Assembly: GCF_003590095.1 (NCBI RefSeq) | Contig: NC_039500.1 | Coordinates: 2,914,001-2,978,000 of the forward strand | Direction: 5' to 3' | Source: Trichoplusia ni | Taxonomy: Eukaryota > Arthropoda > Insecta > Lepidoptera > Noctuidae | Length of the DNA: 64,000 bases | In this document: positions 44,073 to 56,500 of the stretch, in pieces | Layout of the letters: each line of letters begins with the position of its first letter | Position numbering within the stretch: position 1 is the first letter of the stretch | The notes under the pieces: generated by a model | What the model saw: only the letters and a program-made list of their open reading frames with translations | The model's database searches: none | What the model was told of the DNA's origin: nothing | Translations under genes and position numbers: made by a program

Positions 44073-47000
44073 ATGTTTTTTTTTTGTATATAGCAAATGA
44101 TTGTACTGTAAATATTTAACTCTGTAAAATTGTAAATAAAAAAAAAATACTTCCTGTAAAGATTAAATTAAAGAAAAAAATGTATTCAAAAAACTTTCAT
44201 TTGGGTTACAATCAACAGGCTATGAACGTTATGCCCCAAGGAAGGGGTTACACGTTAAACATACAAAATTCGCGGCGTCAACAATTCAGCTTTTCTTTCT
44301 CTTTATTCAACCGGGATCTGTTCAACCACATTTTGACCTACAAGATGAAAGCAGAAGTTAGTAGTGAAATAAAATACCTTTTCAATACATTCATGCTACA
44401 ATCGGTTGTCGGGTTTCTCCACTTTCTGCACAATGGCTGCCTGACAAACGACTGCGCTCGGGAAGAATGGTCACTTATCAATGACGGCATTCTTAAAAGC
44501 TTGCCTACTTTATGGCTTGTTTAGATACGTGCAATATAAGCTAAGATGTAATACCAATAATTAATACGGAATCAAGTAAATGAGAGCACCAAAAAAAAAA
44601 CATAATAACCGATTTTTTCAGATTACTTTTAGCACAAATAGTAAAAGACATGACGTGATTTTAAGGGAATAAATAATAAAATAATTAAAGAGGATGTACA
44701 CAACCCTAAATTTTCAACCATTTAGGATCAACCCCTATTATTTATTTGGCAAAACAGTATTCGATGCAGTGTCACCTTATTTTACAATTACCTATTTTGG
44801 TTGTTCTTTTTATAATGTTAAATTCGTAAAATCTAATCAAATTTCAAACAACTTTGAACATTTTTCCAGCCATTCTGCGACTTTTTTCCGCACAAGTTAA
44901 CAAAACGAAAAGTTTACAAAAACTTCCGCATGAATTCTTTCAGGATCGACAGTTTTCATTAAAAAAAAGGGAACTTTCTATAAATATCTGAAAGACATCA
45001 AGCGAAGCACAAAGCGACTCCCACTAATGGAAGTGAAATTGCGAGCAAACTGTTTGCTGAAACTTTACCTGAAAACGGCCTTTTTCAGTTATAAATAAAG
45101 ATGGAAGCTCAAAGGTTGTTTTGTAACCGTATCTTTTCGGATTTCTTCTTTCAGTTTTTGGTATTTTTAATTGGACAATAGGTTTTTTTTTATGTACTTT
45201 ATGAGGCTTTGGAAGCAACAGCAACAACAACTTAGATATAGATATTTTGCTATGCCCTAACCGGGTCCATAATGTATGTCCTACCCTAAATTAAAATTTA
45301 AGATCGTTATGTAAAAAACATTGTGGAAATGCATTAAATAATATGAACACTATCCTTAGGTAAGCCTTACAAAGTAAAGTAAGTGAACGTTGTCCTCATC
45401 ACTGATTGTTCATCCTACTGACTGCTAAAGGTGTCCACGTCAAACCCATAATCAAAATACAAACTAAATAGAAATTAACTTAAACTAAAAACATCAAGAA
45501 AATTCTAAGTTTAATATTTTTAACAATTTCCTTTTGAGGGAATGTGTAATGTTTGTTTTGAAAATCTGTAATAGAAATCTATTTTTTCATTAAAAAACAC
45601 TGAAATCTTCAAATTATTTTGGACATGTTCACTCGCATAAGCGGCATTTAAAATATGATCGGGGTCAGTTTAAACATTTTCTATAACCGTATCCAAATCT
45701 GGAATTGCAATAGCGAGCGCAGGAACGAATAAAGCTGCCATTGTAACTGTCCGCAAGATTCCTTGAACCATGAAGAAGAGGATAAAAGGATTGCTCTGCC
45801 TTGAAATGATAACTGAATATTATATTTGTAACTTGTAGAATTACATTTGTTCGAAATTGATGATAGTATGCATTTTATGAACTTGAAAATGGCAATCGAC
45901 TTTGATCATGGGGAGTCTTTTGAATAAATTTAAGCATTAGATTTGATAATGAAATAGTGTAAAGTTCTGCTCAGCTCAAGGGCTTTTCGAAGTTAAAATA
46001 ATATACAGCATCTTAAATAGCGGACCTCTTTTAACATTTTTTCATGCTTAAGATTTGTTCTTAAATCAGACTACAAATTAGTTTTTCGGAAGTCAAATCC
46101 GACATTAAACAGCGCTTTGATAAGCTCACCTACCATTTCTTAATACTTAGCTAACATAAAGAAGCCGCTCAACAAACTCCCCAGAATTGTTTTCATATTT
46201 TTTACAACCAACTTCGCCAAGCACAGGAAACAACGTTTCTGACACAAGCCGTATTATCAGAGTCTGTATCGAAACAAAATTATCAAAATTCTAACACCAA
46301 TCTTGATTGATCAAACCGAATTATCACTTTTATAAAAACCTAGATTTCCAGATTTGCTGATATGAGGAAATGAATTTTAGTTTTTGCAAGGAATGCGTAT
46401 TTTCAGCACATCGATCAATGTCAATGACGCCGCACTTCTGAACGTTACTGATGCCAAGGATTCTTGCTATCTATCGCAGAGCTTGCCAAGCAGTCCGTCC
46501 TGGCAAAGCTACAGAGAAATATGTCTGGAGAAAATATATGATGATGAACGTGTTTTGGTGTATTCTGATTGTTATTTAGATAGTTGGAAGAATAGATTTA
46601 ATTTTATCGAGAAAGCAATCGTCTGTTAGGAAATAAGTCCTTATACATTTTTTGTGTAGCTCTTAACATAGTCGATTTGATGTTATGTTTGGAAAGTTGT
46701 GAGTACTTTTTTATTCTTATTTATAGTCTAAGACAAAACCTACAAGTGGTGAAGAAAAATATCATGTCGTATGAGTATCTAAAATTCCAACCTGTAATGA
46801 GTGAGCTAGCATCGTGATCAAATGTTCAAACCATCCCTATACAAGAAGATACCCATATGTGCCCAGATGTGAGATGCATAATAGACTAATATTAAAAGCA
46901 TCAAGTATGAACAATAATAACTAACTAGTAATTTTAACATTTGTGCTATTGATCCTAGATCTTTACGTATCTTCATTACTTCTGCAACAGCAAATAAAAT

Positions 47001-48650
47001 TTGGACACAAAAATGTCAGAAAAACAGGAAGCAAAGGCCAGTCTGAAGTCCTGTCAACTTTATTTTGTTTTTGTCACAAAGTGTCAACAAAACAAAACAA
47101 ACGTTTGTGACGCTAAAAAAACATCCTGATAACAAAAGTCCAGTCACCCCTCGACCACGAGACAGGAATGACGTCAAAATTCGTACAACAAAACAAGTTA
47201 TAACAAGTTCAACTTTGAACGAAGTTTAAATTGCTGCGTCTTAAATTGACTGTTACGGACAAAAGTTAAGCGCCTCGCCGATCCCGGTTCATAACAAATA
47301 GACGATGACGTGTGAACCGGATACGTACTGAGTGATAGTTTGGTGAAAGACGGAGTAATTTAAAATATTCTTTATTGAGCAGTTCATACAAGCAGTTACG
47401 AAATTGTTTTTTTTTTGGAGTTAGAGAATCTTTCTTGTCTTGTTTTTTTTTTTCTAGTCTATGTTGTCGAACTTATGGGTTTTTAATATTTTTTTCTAAC
47501 TTTTGTTGTCGCACTAATGGGTTCAGGTCTCTCTCTCCTGTCCCTTCATTTTTTCCATCTAGGGCTATGCTGTTTTAGTTCTTGTTGAAGGTTGAAAGAT
47601 CATCTCACCATGGGCGCCGAAGTCCGCTTGGATAGCAGTGTTTTTGACATATACAACAACCCTGAGTTAAATTCCTTACTCTATATTTTTACTAATGATG
47701 CCATAACTGTGATTGTAAGAAAGAAAGAGCAAAATGATTAATGTATTCTTTAAATATTGATCTATTTCTATAGACGGAGAGGTCTGTAGGACAACTTATA
47801 GTTCTGGTCTCCGCAGTCCTTTTTGGAACGAAAAAGAGGCTAACTGTTGATATTTCGTGGAATTTAATATTCTAGTTTTTACAAAACAACATTTTCACAT
47901 ACCTAATGTGCAAATGTTGACCAAACTGTGTCGACCCGTGTTCTGAACTGATTTTTTTCAATTAAAACATATTTTAATTGTATTTGCTACAAAATTCAGT
48001 TAATAGTGCACGCTTCAATTTCCCACCCGTATATTTCCGATCACCTGCAGCAAAGCTCTTTGTCTTTAAGCGTCGATCTTTCAATAGCCTCCGCTAATTT
48101 ATGGACTTCACGCAAAGAACAATGCCGTTCATTCAATTTAATTATTCGATAAATGTGGAAAGTTTGCTATTGAACATTATTACCAGAAAGGGGAGAAATG
48201 GAGAGGAGTGGAGGGGAGGGAAAAGTTCAGGTTTAATAAAGATTTTGGTTTCATCTTCAATTGTTGAAGTTTTCGTGGTGTGATTGGAGTGTTAATTGAG
48301 TTTTTTTCTTTGATATTTGCCGCAGAGAATTTTCATATTAAAGCTGCAGATTTTAGTAGCTTTTATTGAGTAAGAGTACTAAGTCATAAAATCTATAGGA
48401 TACAGTTGTTCTTAATTCTCAGTTTGTCGAATTTTCTATTAGAGAAACGGTCGAACAAATTTTTCTTCAAAGTAATATTTTGTATACTTAAAACAACTTT
48501 TATTATAAGCATCAGACATAAAACGAGACTATAAAGAAAGTTATATCAATGATTTCTCTAAATTTTACTTTAATTTTCTACTGTCTCATGAAATAAAGCA
48601 TCAAACTCAAAAATTTATTTGAACTTTTCTAAAATGTGTAGTAATTTTAA
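44073..48650. other. Non-coding, no gene seen
   Basis: Short open frames at 44180-44524 and 46384-46629 lack domains and splice context. A T-rich stretch at 47400-47560 holds a degenerate 43-bp duplication ('tatgttgtcgaacttatggg' and 'ttttgttgtcgcactaatgg'). TGACGTCA is at 47169-47176. A purine-only run lies at about 48186-48228 (ggggagaaatggagaggagt). Confidence 0.45.
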
Positions 48651-48697
48651 GAGTTCTCGTAGCTCTGTAGCGTCTGTAGCACTTTCGTAGCGCTACG
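48651..48697. repeat. GTAGC short repeat ending in a 12-bp palindrome
   Basis: Four (T/C)GTAGC copies at ~12-bp spacing run into the perfect palindrome CGTAGCGCTACG (48686-48697). Confidence 0.6.
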
Positions 48698-48959
48698 GCG
48701 TGGTTAGAAAATAGGTTTCTTCAAAATGATAATTTGAAAGTTAATATCTAATTTGTTTAGATTGTATTGTAATTTTATTACTTACTTAAAGTCAAATTGT
48801 TGATTGGCCTTGGAAGTTGATGACTCTGTTTATAATTCTTGGAATAACAGTGATACTCGTCTGTTAATTAGAATTCAAACGGTGTATTAAACTTGATGTT
48901 TGAAAGCTGCCAGTTTGTTTCTTTAACAGAAGGGACTGTAAAATTTGTAAGAATTGTTC

Positions 48960-49075
48960 CTTAAATACTTCACAATAAGAGAATCGGGTGATGTGATACA
49001 ACATGGGATGAGGCCTTGTTCGACACCACAGCTGGATAAAGGACTGCAATAGGCTGAGTTAATGATGATTTGGCG
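48960..49075 (+). mobile_element. Possible LINE tail relic
   Basis: 'gatgaggccttgttcgaca', 'caccacagctggataaagg' and 'aataggctgagttaatgatg' look like a decayed copy of the LINE 3' tail, which usually reads ggaggcctatgcccagcagt. Confidence 0.4.
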
Positions 49076-50121
49076 AATCACTCCACAAGCCAACGTGAAA
49101 ATAGCTGACAATTGAAAACAGTTCAAATACAAACAAACTCTGCCGAAAATATGGATTATCAAAGGAAACCGCACAATTACCGTCGAATGGTTAAGGGTAG
49201 TTTTCCATGCATTGCGGCAAATAGCAGTGGCTGGAACAACACTCTGAGTGTACGCTAACGTACAGCCGATGACAGCCGCCAATGCCGTATATTCCCTAAC
49301 TTACCTGCAGCTATTGCCTCATGAATTCACGTCTCGTAAAGTCTCGAGTGACCTTATACCGTACACCAGGCTTGAATGGCTTCTCCTACTACGTTTCATG
49401 TGACCCTTATGCTTACGCGTGTAGGGCCCTAATCCTAATTCTTATTTCGTTTTGACTGAGTCCACAAAGCTCCAAGACTAATACATATACCTATGTACCT
49501 CCGACCTAAGTTTAATTAATGTTTAGTGTAGTATGTAGTGATTAAATTTTTGTAGATCCCTTTATTCGTGGTAGATGGAGCGGTATAGTTATTGATATCA
49601 AGAATCGTAAAAATGTCAGCTTTTGCCATACCTGATACATCAGACCAACCCGCGCAGTCGTATTTCACGGAAACGTCCCTTAAGGGTGGTTTCCTCCTCC
49701 TCTCATCTCCCACTAATGGGATAATCACACAAAACGGGACCGTCCATTTTGTACAAAATGCAAAATAAGTTTTTCACAGTAAGCGGTTCATTATGACTGT
49801 ATTTTTTGGATATTTTATCCCATTTAGCAATTTTTGAGTTTACTGTGTCTTATTTACTTTGATTGTGAATCAGCAGGTTGCAGTTGGCAGTAGCAATTCT
49901 TTCATTTTATAGTGGAGATTGCATGTTGATGTGGATGATTCAATGTTGTTACTTCTGCTTTTTTCTAGTATTTTTTCCATTTACACAAAATAGGTTACTA
50001 AGTACAGCTTTTAAAACGTCAAAGTATCTTTTCCATATATGCAACACCCTTCACCAGGAAGTGCTCTGACTATGAAGAAGAAACGGCGAAACAAACTTCG
50101 CAAATATTCTAGTAAAATTAT
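49076..50121. other. Non-coding, no gene seen
   Basis: 49140-49480 has somewhat balanced base composition but no recognised frame, RNA or repeat. Confidence 0.4.
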
Positions 50122-50180
50122 CATGATCATCATCGTCAGCCCGTTTCAGTCCACTGTTGGACATAGCTTCTCCCATGTCA
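50122..50180 (-). mobile_element. LINE tail relic, inverted
   Basis: The minus strand reads GRSYVQQWTETG followed by 'gctgacgatgatgatc', the LINE 3' terminus. Confidence 0.65.
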
Positions 50181-50547
50181 AAACAGTTTTATTAAAACCA
50201 ATTCTTTTATAAAAATATAAATTTTATAAGTTTAAAAATAGACTCGACGATATTTTACTAAAATATTTAATTTTTGGGCGGAATGAGGAAGCGCTTTACC
50301 TTTTTTGAAATTAAAAATTCCAAATTCCTTAAATGAAAATCCTAGGGACCTATTTAGATAAGGAAAGGTTCGAATTTATACCTTTAAAGATTAGATATTA
50401 TATTCTTGGTGAGCTAGGTGGTTGGGTTTCCGTACTGAAAGTATTTGGTCAGCATTGGACCCTCGCTCTTTATGCCTATTGATTACTTTTTAGGTTTCCT
50501 TTGATTTCTATTTGCATATTATATATTTATGTATAATGTGGTGCCGA

Positions 50548-50592
50548 TTCTGAGATGCCTATGTCCAGCAATGGACATCGAATTGATTTATC
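50548..50592 (+). mobile_element. LINE tail relic
   Basis: The forward frame DAYVQQWTSN comes from 'gatgcctatgtccagcaatg'. Confidence 0.55.
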
Positions 50593-51039
50593 AATATTAA
50601 AAATGCAATTTCGTTTTGTTTGAGTAAATGTCATATATTTAGGAACATCATCTTCTTAATTTATGTAATTTAACAATATTAAAATTTAAAGTAGTATTCT
50701 TGCCCAAAAGATGTCTATTTTTTTTAATACTTAAAAGATTACCAAAACAAAAAAGTATTTTCATTAACATATTTTTCCCAACAACAAAATATGTAAATTA
50801 AAATCTTAAACAAGCTATAATTAAGGCAACATTAATACATCATCGTCTATCTGACCTCAACGCCATCTATCGAAAGTTTCCCTAAAACAACACCAGAGCA
50901 CATCAATCAAACTGTAACTGACGTTTGTGTTTTGCCTTGCAATTAATTCTGATAAAACTTGTTGGACTTTTTATAATGGTGTTAGTTAGTTAGTTGTTCA
51001 TTATGGATAAAATATTTTTTTCTTCTTTTTGTATTAATA

Positions 51040-51100
51040 ACGACTCCCGCAAGGAGCTCAATCATAGTGTCGCGGGAGTTTCACAAATTATTATTTAATG
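51040..51100 (-). mobile_element. SINE tail fragment
   Basis: 'acgactcccgcaaggagctc' and 'agtgtcgcgggagtttcac' are the 3' end of the tRNA-like SINE on the reverse strand. Confidence 0.6.
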
Positions 51101-51479
51101 TTCAGTAGTACAAATTGTGGAAAATATAACTTAGTCTAGAATATTCTCCTTCTTTTTATGACTTGACTAGACAAAAAGTTAGATAAGTCGCAAAATAAAT
51201 AAATCTTTTGATTAGCTGTTTTTAAATTTTGTTGTGTAGTATTCACTTAACGTTGTACCATTACGTAAAGGTAGGCAAGGGTAATTTCTCCAATCATATA
51301 CATCTATAAAAGGCTCAATCGAATATGACATTTCATGTCGATAAGTGACTGTGCCCTGTCATCTTCATACATGCGAGCTGTTCTGCTGATGTTACTATTG
51401 ACCAAATGTCAATTGACTAGACTGTCAAATGGTGAGTCATTTAAAAGCTTCATAGCTCATTTTTAGTTAAGATTCAAGT

Positions 51480-51770
51480 CTCAATCCAGATCACCACACT
51501 GCGTACCATGAGATTAAAGACGTTGGCAATAAGGATGCGAGGCTGAAATAGGATTGTGTGGGGAACGTCAGCCGCATGGACAGTGATATTTGGACGAAGG
51601 TCACCACACATTGGGAGCTGGCGGATGGTGGAGGCGATCTAAAACCTCAAAACGTGGGTTGGTTCCATGTGGCCAAGGATAGAGAACTGTGGAAGGATTT
51701 AGGGAAGATGCCTGCAGTGGGACATCGTGAGCTAGATAAAAACATAGTTATACTGAAAACACCATAATAA
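51480..51770 (+). mobile_element. RTE-type LINE C-terminal relic
   Basis: The open frame at 51558-51767 reads MGNVSRMDSDIWTKVTTHW...ADGGGDLKPQNVGWFHVAKD and ends RELWKDLGKMP. The W..KVT.W, DGG, GW...A.DR..WK.LG pattern is the C-terminal segment of RTE-type LINE polyproteins, with decayed positions (for example, the RW of the usual RPPTRW is lost). It is not a host gene. Confidence 0.7.
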
Positions 51771-53175
51771 TAGCTATTATAGGGTCTTTTAAGTTGTGAA
51801 GGTCAATCAAACAATTCAGCAAGCAGTCCTTGCAACAAATATTTAATTTCGCTGTGTAGGTTACGCAGTACACATTTAATATGTATTTCCATTAATCATT
51901 AGGAAACGTCAATTCATTTCCTGCCTTTAAAGATTCAAAAATAATCAGCTTACATTCACTCTCTTTCACCTCATTTATAAAGCTCAAGGAAAATAAATCA
52001 TTTATTTTTTCCGATACTTTCAAACGAAAAAGTAAACAGCAAATAATGATTCAAGATAAATATTATAAAAAGGGAATATTAGAAAAACATTTGCTAACAA
52101 ATGTTGATAAGGAAATTGAGAGAAAAAATATTTTCATGTCAATTGAATGGTATTGAAGGCACCGATGCGAGGAGATAGCGAAAGGTACGAAATTATTACT
52201 AATTTAGAGAAATGTCACGCGAATTCACCTCTGGTAAAGTGAAAAATATGTCATTGAATATTATTCGATAATTCCCATCATAAGAAGGAATTAGTAATTA
52301 ATCTTCCCTAGCATCAAAATAAACTGTTTGATGAAATTGATGTCAAAAAAATAATTAATCATGATTACATAAAAGATAAACCATTTTTATCGAGTGTGAT
52401 TAGAATGGATATAGTTTGTAATTAAATACAAAAATACTATGGAAAAGATGGTATATGGTCAATATAGAAAAAAAATATAAAAGAAAATTCAAAGTAAAAA
52501 AAATGGATTCGAATTAAATTTTAATCAGAATAAACGCAAAAAAACGACTGAAGCGAAGTCTAACTCATTGATTTTATTATAATTTTATTTTAAACAACTT
52601 TGACGACGGTTTTGAAAGCTATCGGGAAAGCTTTTATATAAATTGAAGCTTTTGTTTTAATGGTGACGTGAATTGGAAAATAATTGTGCGATCCGCTTTG
52701 CTGATTAGACTGAAACAGCAAAACTGAAATTGAATTTTGTGCACGTACAATATAAATTCAATTTTGCTTGTGATTGTATTTGAGTTGTTTTTATTTCTGT
52801 TGCAACCTTGTATTCCTCGCAATTTTTATTTTTATTTTGTGTTATGAATCAGTCTTACACGTGCACTCATAAATCATACTTGCTAACTTTCAATCACCGA
52901 TCGAAAACTAACACTACCTTTTTTGTCTTTAATTTTACTCACAAAGATGCAAAAAGAGGCTTCATAATAAAACAACAATTCTTTCCAGCCATTTACCCGT
53001 CGTACCCAGAAATAAATACAAGATAATGTAACAAGAAAACGCGGGAGAATAGCAAGAAATCTTGCTTCACACTCAATGGATTCCGTACAAAAAACGGTGG
53101 CTTCAAATAAAACGACGCTACGAAATTGGTCCCCCACTAAATTCCAATTTATGAGTTGCTACGGACCTCTAAAGT
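51771..53175. other. Non-coding, no gene seen
   Basis: Very AT-rich. Nothing recognised. Confidence 0.5.
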
Positions 53176-53545
53176 GTAACGGTGGGAATAAATCCCGGTT
53201 TCCCGGGATGTTCCACTTTTCAACTGTCCTATATCCCGGGCGAGTTATGTGAGTCAGTTTTTTGTTGGTCTCACGTAGCTGTAGCTGTTTAACGGAGTTT
53301 CTCATGTGTGTAAAAAGAGTTAGTTGATCTTAACGTTGTTTTAATGAGTGTGTAATTTTATTGAAAAAAACAATTGTAATTGTAGTTTCGACTAAACTGG
53401 TTCTGACTGACTAGGTACTTAATAAATGTCGCAGGAGATTTCACAAACATTTGTATCACATTTATAAAGCTAATCTCTATTACTATGGTTTATAAATATA
53501 AATCCCGTCATATAATCCCGGGTATGCCCATCACTAGCAAGCTTA
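53176..53545. mobile_element. Possible degenerate hAT-like element with CCCGGG repeats
   Basis: The left side (ggtgggaataaatcccggtt, then tcccgggatg, atatcccgggcg) and right side (aaatcccgtcatataatccc, gggtatgcccatcacta) form a loose inverted pair. Its layout resembles the hAT-like element at 18862. I could not find a clean 8-bp duplication. A SINE tail piece ('gtcgcaggagatttcacaa') lies inside at 53428. Confidence 0.45.
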
Positions 53546-56500
53546 CCTACTTACCCCGATACAGTGCGACAGTTCCCCACATGACATTGTCACGCGGTGC
53601 GTACTATAAAAATACACGTAAAACGTTTTTGTATTGTTTTTATCACAGGATATATTTGTAAAAATTTGTAGAGTTTTGTAGAGTTCTATGAAATGATGGA
53701 ATTTAATTCAGTTACAGTGGAGTGTTTAATATGTTGAATCGCTTTCATTAAATAATGACAAGGTTTTCTCTCTTTAAAGAATGCTTTTATAAATGTGGCT
53801 TTCTTAAAGTGTGCCGAAATATTGATGGTTGAAATACGCTTGTTTTGACGATTGATAATTTAAAATTAAAATTGGAAATATAATGGTTTCATTTTCAAGT
53901 ATATTACTTTTATGCTTTTAAATTATTTTATAGGTAGGGTTTTTGAAAACCATGTAAATAAAAAAAAATACAAAACATAACTATTTACAAATGCATGAAC
54001 TCGTTCAAACAGATTCCTATTTCATCACTTAGATTAAAAAAAGTAATCACAAAGGCAAATATTTTCCAAGAATACTAACCTTAACTCATCCAAACCTAGA
54101 AAAAACTTAAAAAATAAGCCCTGACCATGACACTATAACAAAAGATAAACTCGTCTATTGAGCCCATAACGGTACGATCCAACAAAGTTATGATACTCTA
54201 CAGCACTGGATATCGAAGTAATTCAAGTGGCCAATACCTGTACCATGTGTTCAAAACAGGACTATTAAAATTGGGGAAGCAAGACGGCGCTCTACAATGA
54301 GCGTAGTGCTATCTTGCTCGCACTACAGCGCCAGTCTTTTTTGAAGAGGTCATAGTAAGCGTACAGGAAACTGGAAAGTAATAAAAATATATTAGAGTGC
54401 GCTATACTACGGGCAGTAGTAGAGTAGATAGTACATACAATATATTTTTACTATTCTACAATCTTAAGGAACTATAAAATGATAGCTCTGTTCTTGAAGA
54501 TTAGGTTTGAGTATTCTACGGGTTGAAAGCTGATACAATTGTTGCAACCAGTCTGTAAACAACCCGTGAAATGGTTTGTTGAAAAAACATACGTGAAATA
54601 TGGTATTTAGCTAAATCTAGTATAATTCAATGTTGGAAAGCGGGAGGCACAGGAACAGAACAGTAGAAGAAGAAGAAAGAAATAAAAAAATTTCTCGATT
54701 TAATTCCAATGAAATCCTCAAAAGGAGACGTAATATTTGGCAATGCCGTTAAATTTCGTACATTACACCTCACAAAAACGTGTTCACTTACGCTAAGTCT
54801 ACAATTGAGCAATAAACAATTCTAAAATCAAACAAGAAAATGCACCTTGAATAATGGAACATAACAAATGACGTCATAACTGCATAAGTAATGACTTCAT
54901 ATCGTATCGACAGCATAAGGCCGCGTTCTCTGCCTGTATACCGTATCGCGATCTTACTAATATTATAAACGCAAAAGTTTGTACGTATTGATGTTTGTTC
55001 CTCTTTCACGCAGAAACTACTGAACGGATTTAGATGAAACTTGGTACAGAGATAGTTTATAACCTGTTTAAACACAGGATCTATAGACACATTTTTTATC
55101 CTGATATTATATACCCGTAGGATCCTTTTTATTTTGTAGCGTGCGGGCCTGCGGGCAACTGCTATATAGAAATACACGTTCATATCGAAGCAATAATGAT
55201 TCTATGGCTCGTGAACACTTATAATTTCATCAAAAAGCTTGCACCGATGCGATAAGGATGACGACTGACGATTAACGCGTCCATTTCTATATTTCTTAAG
55301 CATGGCATCTCGAGGCGTCGTACGGCGCGTCGCTAAAGGCGTCCGTCTATGTTTATAAGAGACCATGGCCCAAGAAAGCGTTTATGAATGAATAATTCAG
55401 CGAGCTAAAAATATACTGCAATCGATATACTTCAATATTCCACTTCTTGACAAGTACAATGTCATATTGTCTGACCATGAAATGTCTTGCAGCAGTAGGC
55501 TGGAATTATAATACTTATTTGTCATGATTGATGATAGAGTTAATTAGGATTTTACCGTTCATAAAAAGCGGTAGGTATTTGCTGATACAAAATTTTTCTT
55601 CCATTGAATAAAAAGTGTTGTTTATGGTAAATTTTCCTCTTTCACCCCTTTTTCTCTATAAGCCCTTGACAGATGTCAAAATCATTCACTCTTAAATGTT
55701 TTCTAATTAATGGTGGCAGAACTGACAGGCGTCATATTTGAATTCACATTTCAAAATCAGTGAAATACTTATTCAAGTGAATGATTAACATTTTAATCAC
55801 CAATTTGTATTTGATTACCAAATAAAAAAAAATCATTGTTTTTATATGAGCGACTTCAATCCTTAGTTTACTTTTAAAGGACAAACCTTCTAGACAACTT
55901 ATTCAGTAAACAGTATTTCATCATCTTTAAATCCCTTTCAAACATCGTGAGAGAACCAGCACACCTAATAATATTTAAACGCTTGCTCAAAACCATGTCA
56001 GAGCAAAACTCTGACACGATACCGCATCTTAACCATACGAAGAAATAAAAAGCCATAATCAATAGTTGGTCTCTTTAATCGATAACTCAACTAGCCAATG
56101 AACACAAACCAACGTTCCTGTTTTAAGACAGAATAATGTGGCCCCGAGGTGGTCGTTTTGTCTTTAGTCTTCATTAACTATGCCTAGACCCTTCCGGTAT
56201 AACACAAACCTTTTTTAAGTCTTTATTTACTGCGTTTACTTTATTTACATCTCGTTGTAGTCCTTCATTTATTTATTTATCCAAAAAACACAAATTTTAC
56301 AAAACAGTTTGTTGGGGAAATTTTGTCCTAAAAATCCATGACTAAACTCCTTTCCAACTAACGAAATGAAGGCTTCAAGCTAACCACCATTGATAGCGTT
56401 TATCTACTATACGCTTCATGTCTGAGTCTATGACCGTGTGAAAGACATTTTGATTTGAAAATGTAATATTTTTTAAATCGCGATTATCTTCTTTTTTTAA

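Noticed and set aside
44180..44524. 114-codon ORF directly after the LINE relic
   Set aside because: It is not in frame with the LINE and shows no similarity to any family I know.
46384..46629. 81-codon plus-strand ORF with serine- and aspartate-rich sequence
   Set aside because: No recognisable domain, no splice signals forming a gene, and its length is expected by chance in 64 kb.
51558..51767. 69-codon ORF that looks like a small gene
   Set aside because: The W..KVT.W / DGG / A.DR..WK.LG pattern is the C-terminus of an RTE-type LINE, so it is a transposon relic.
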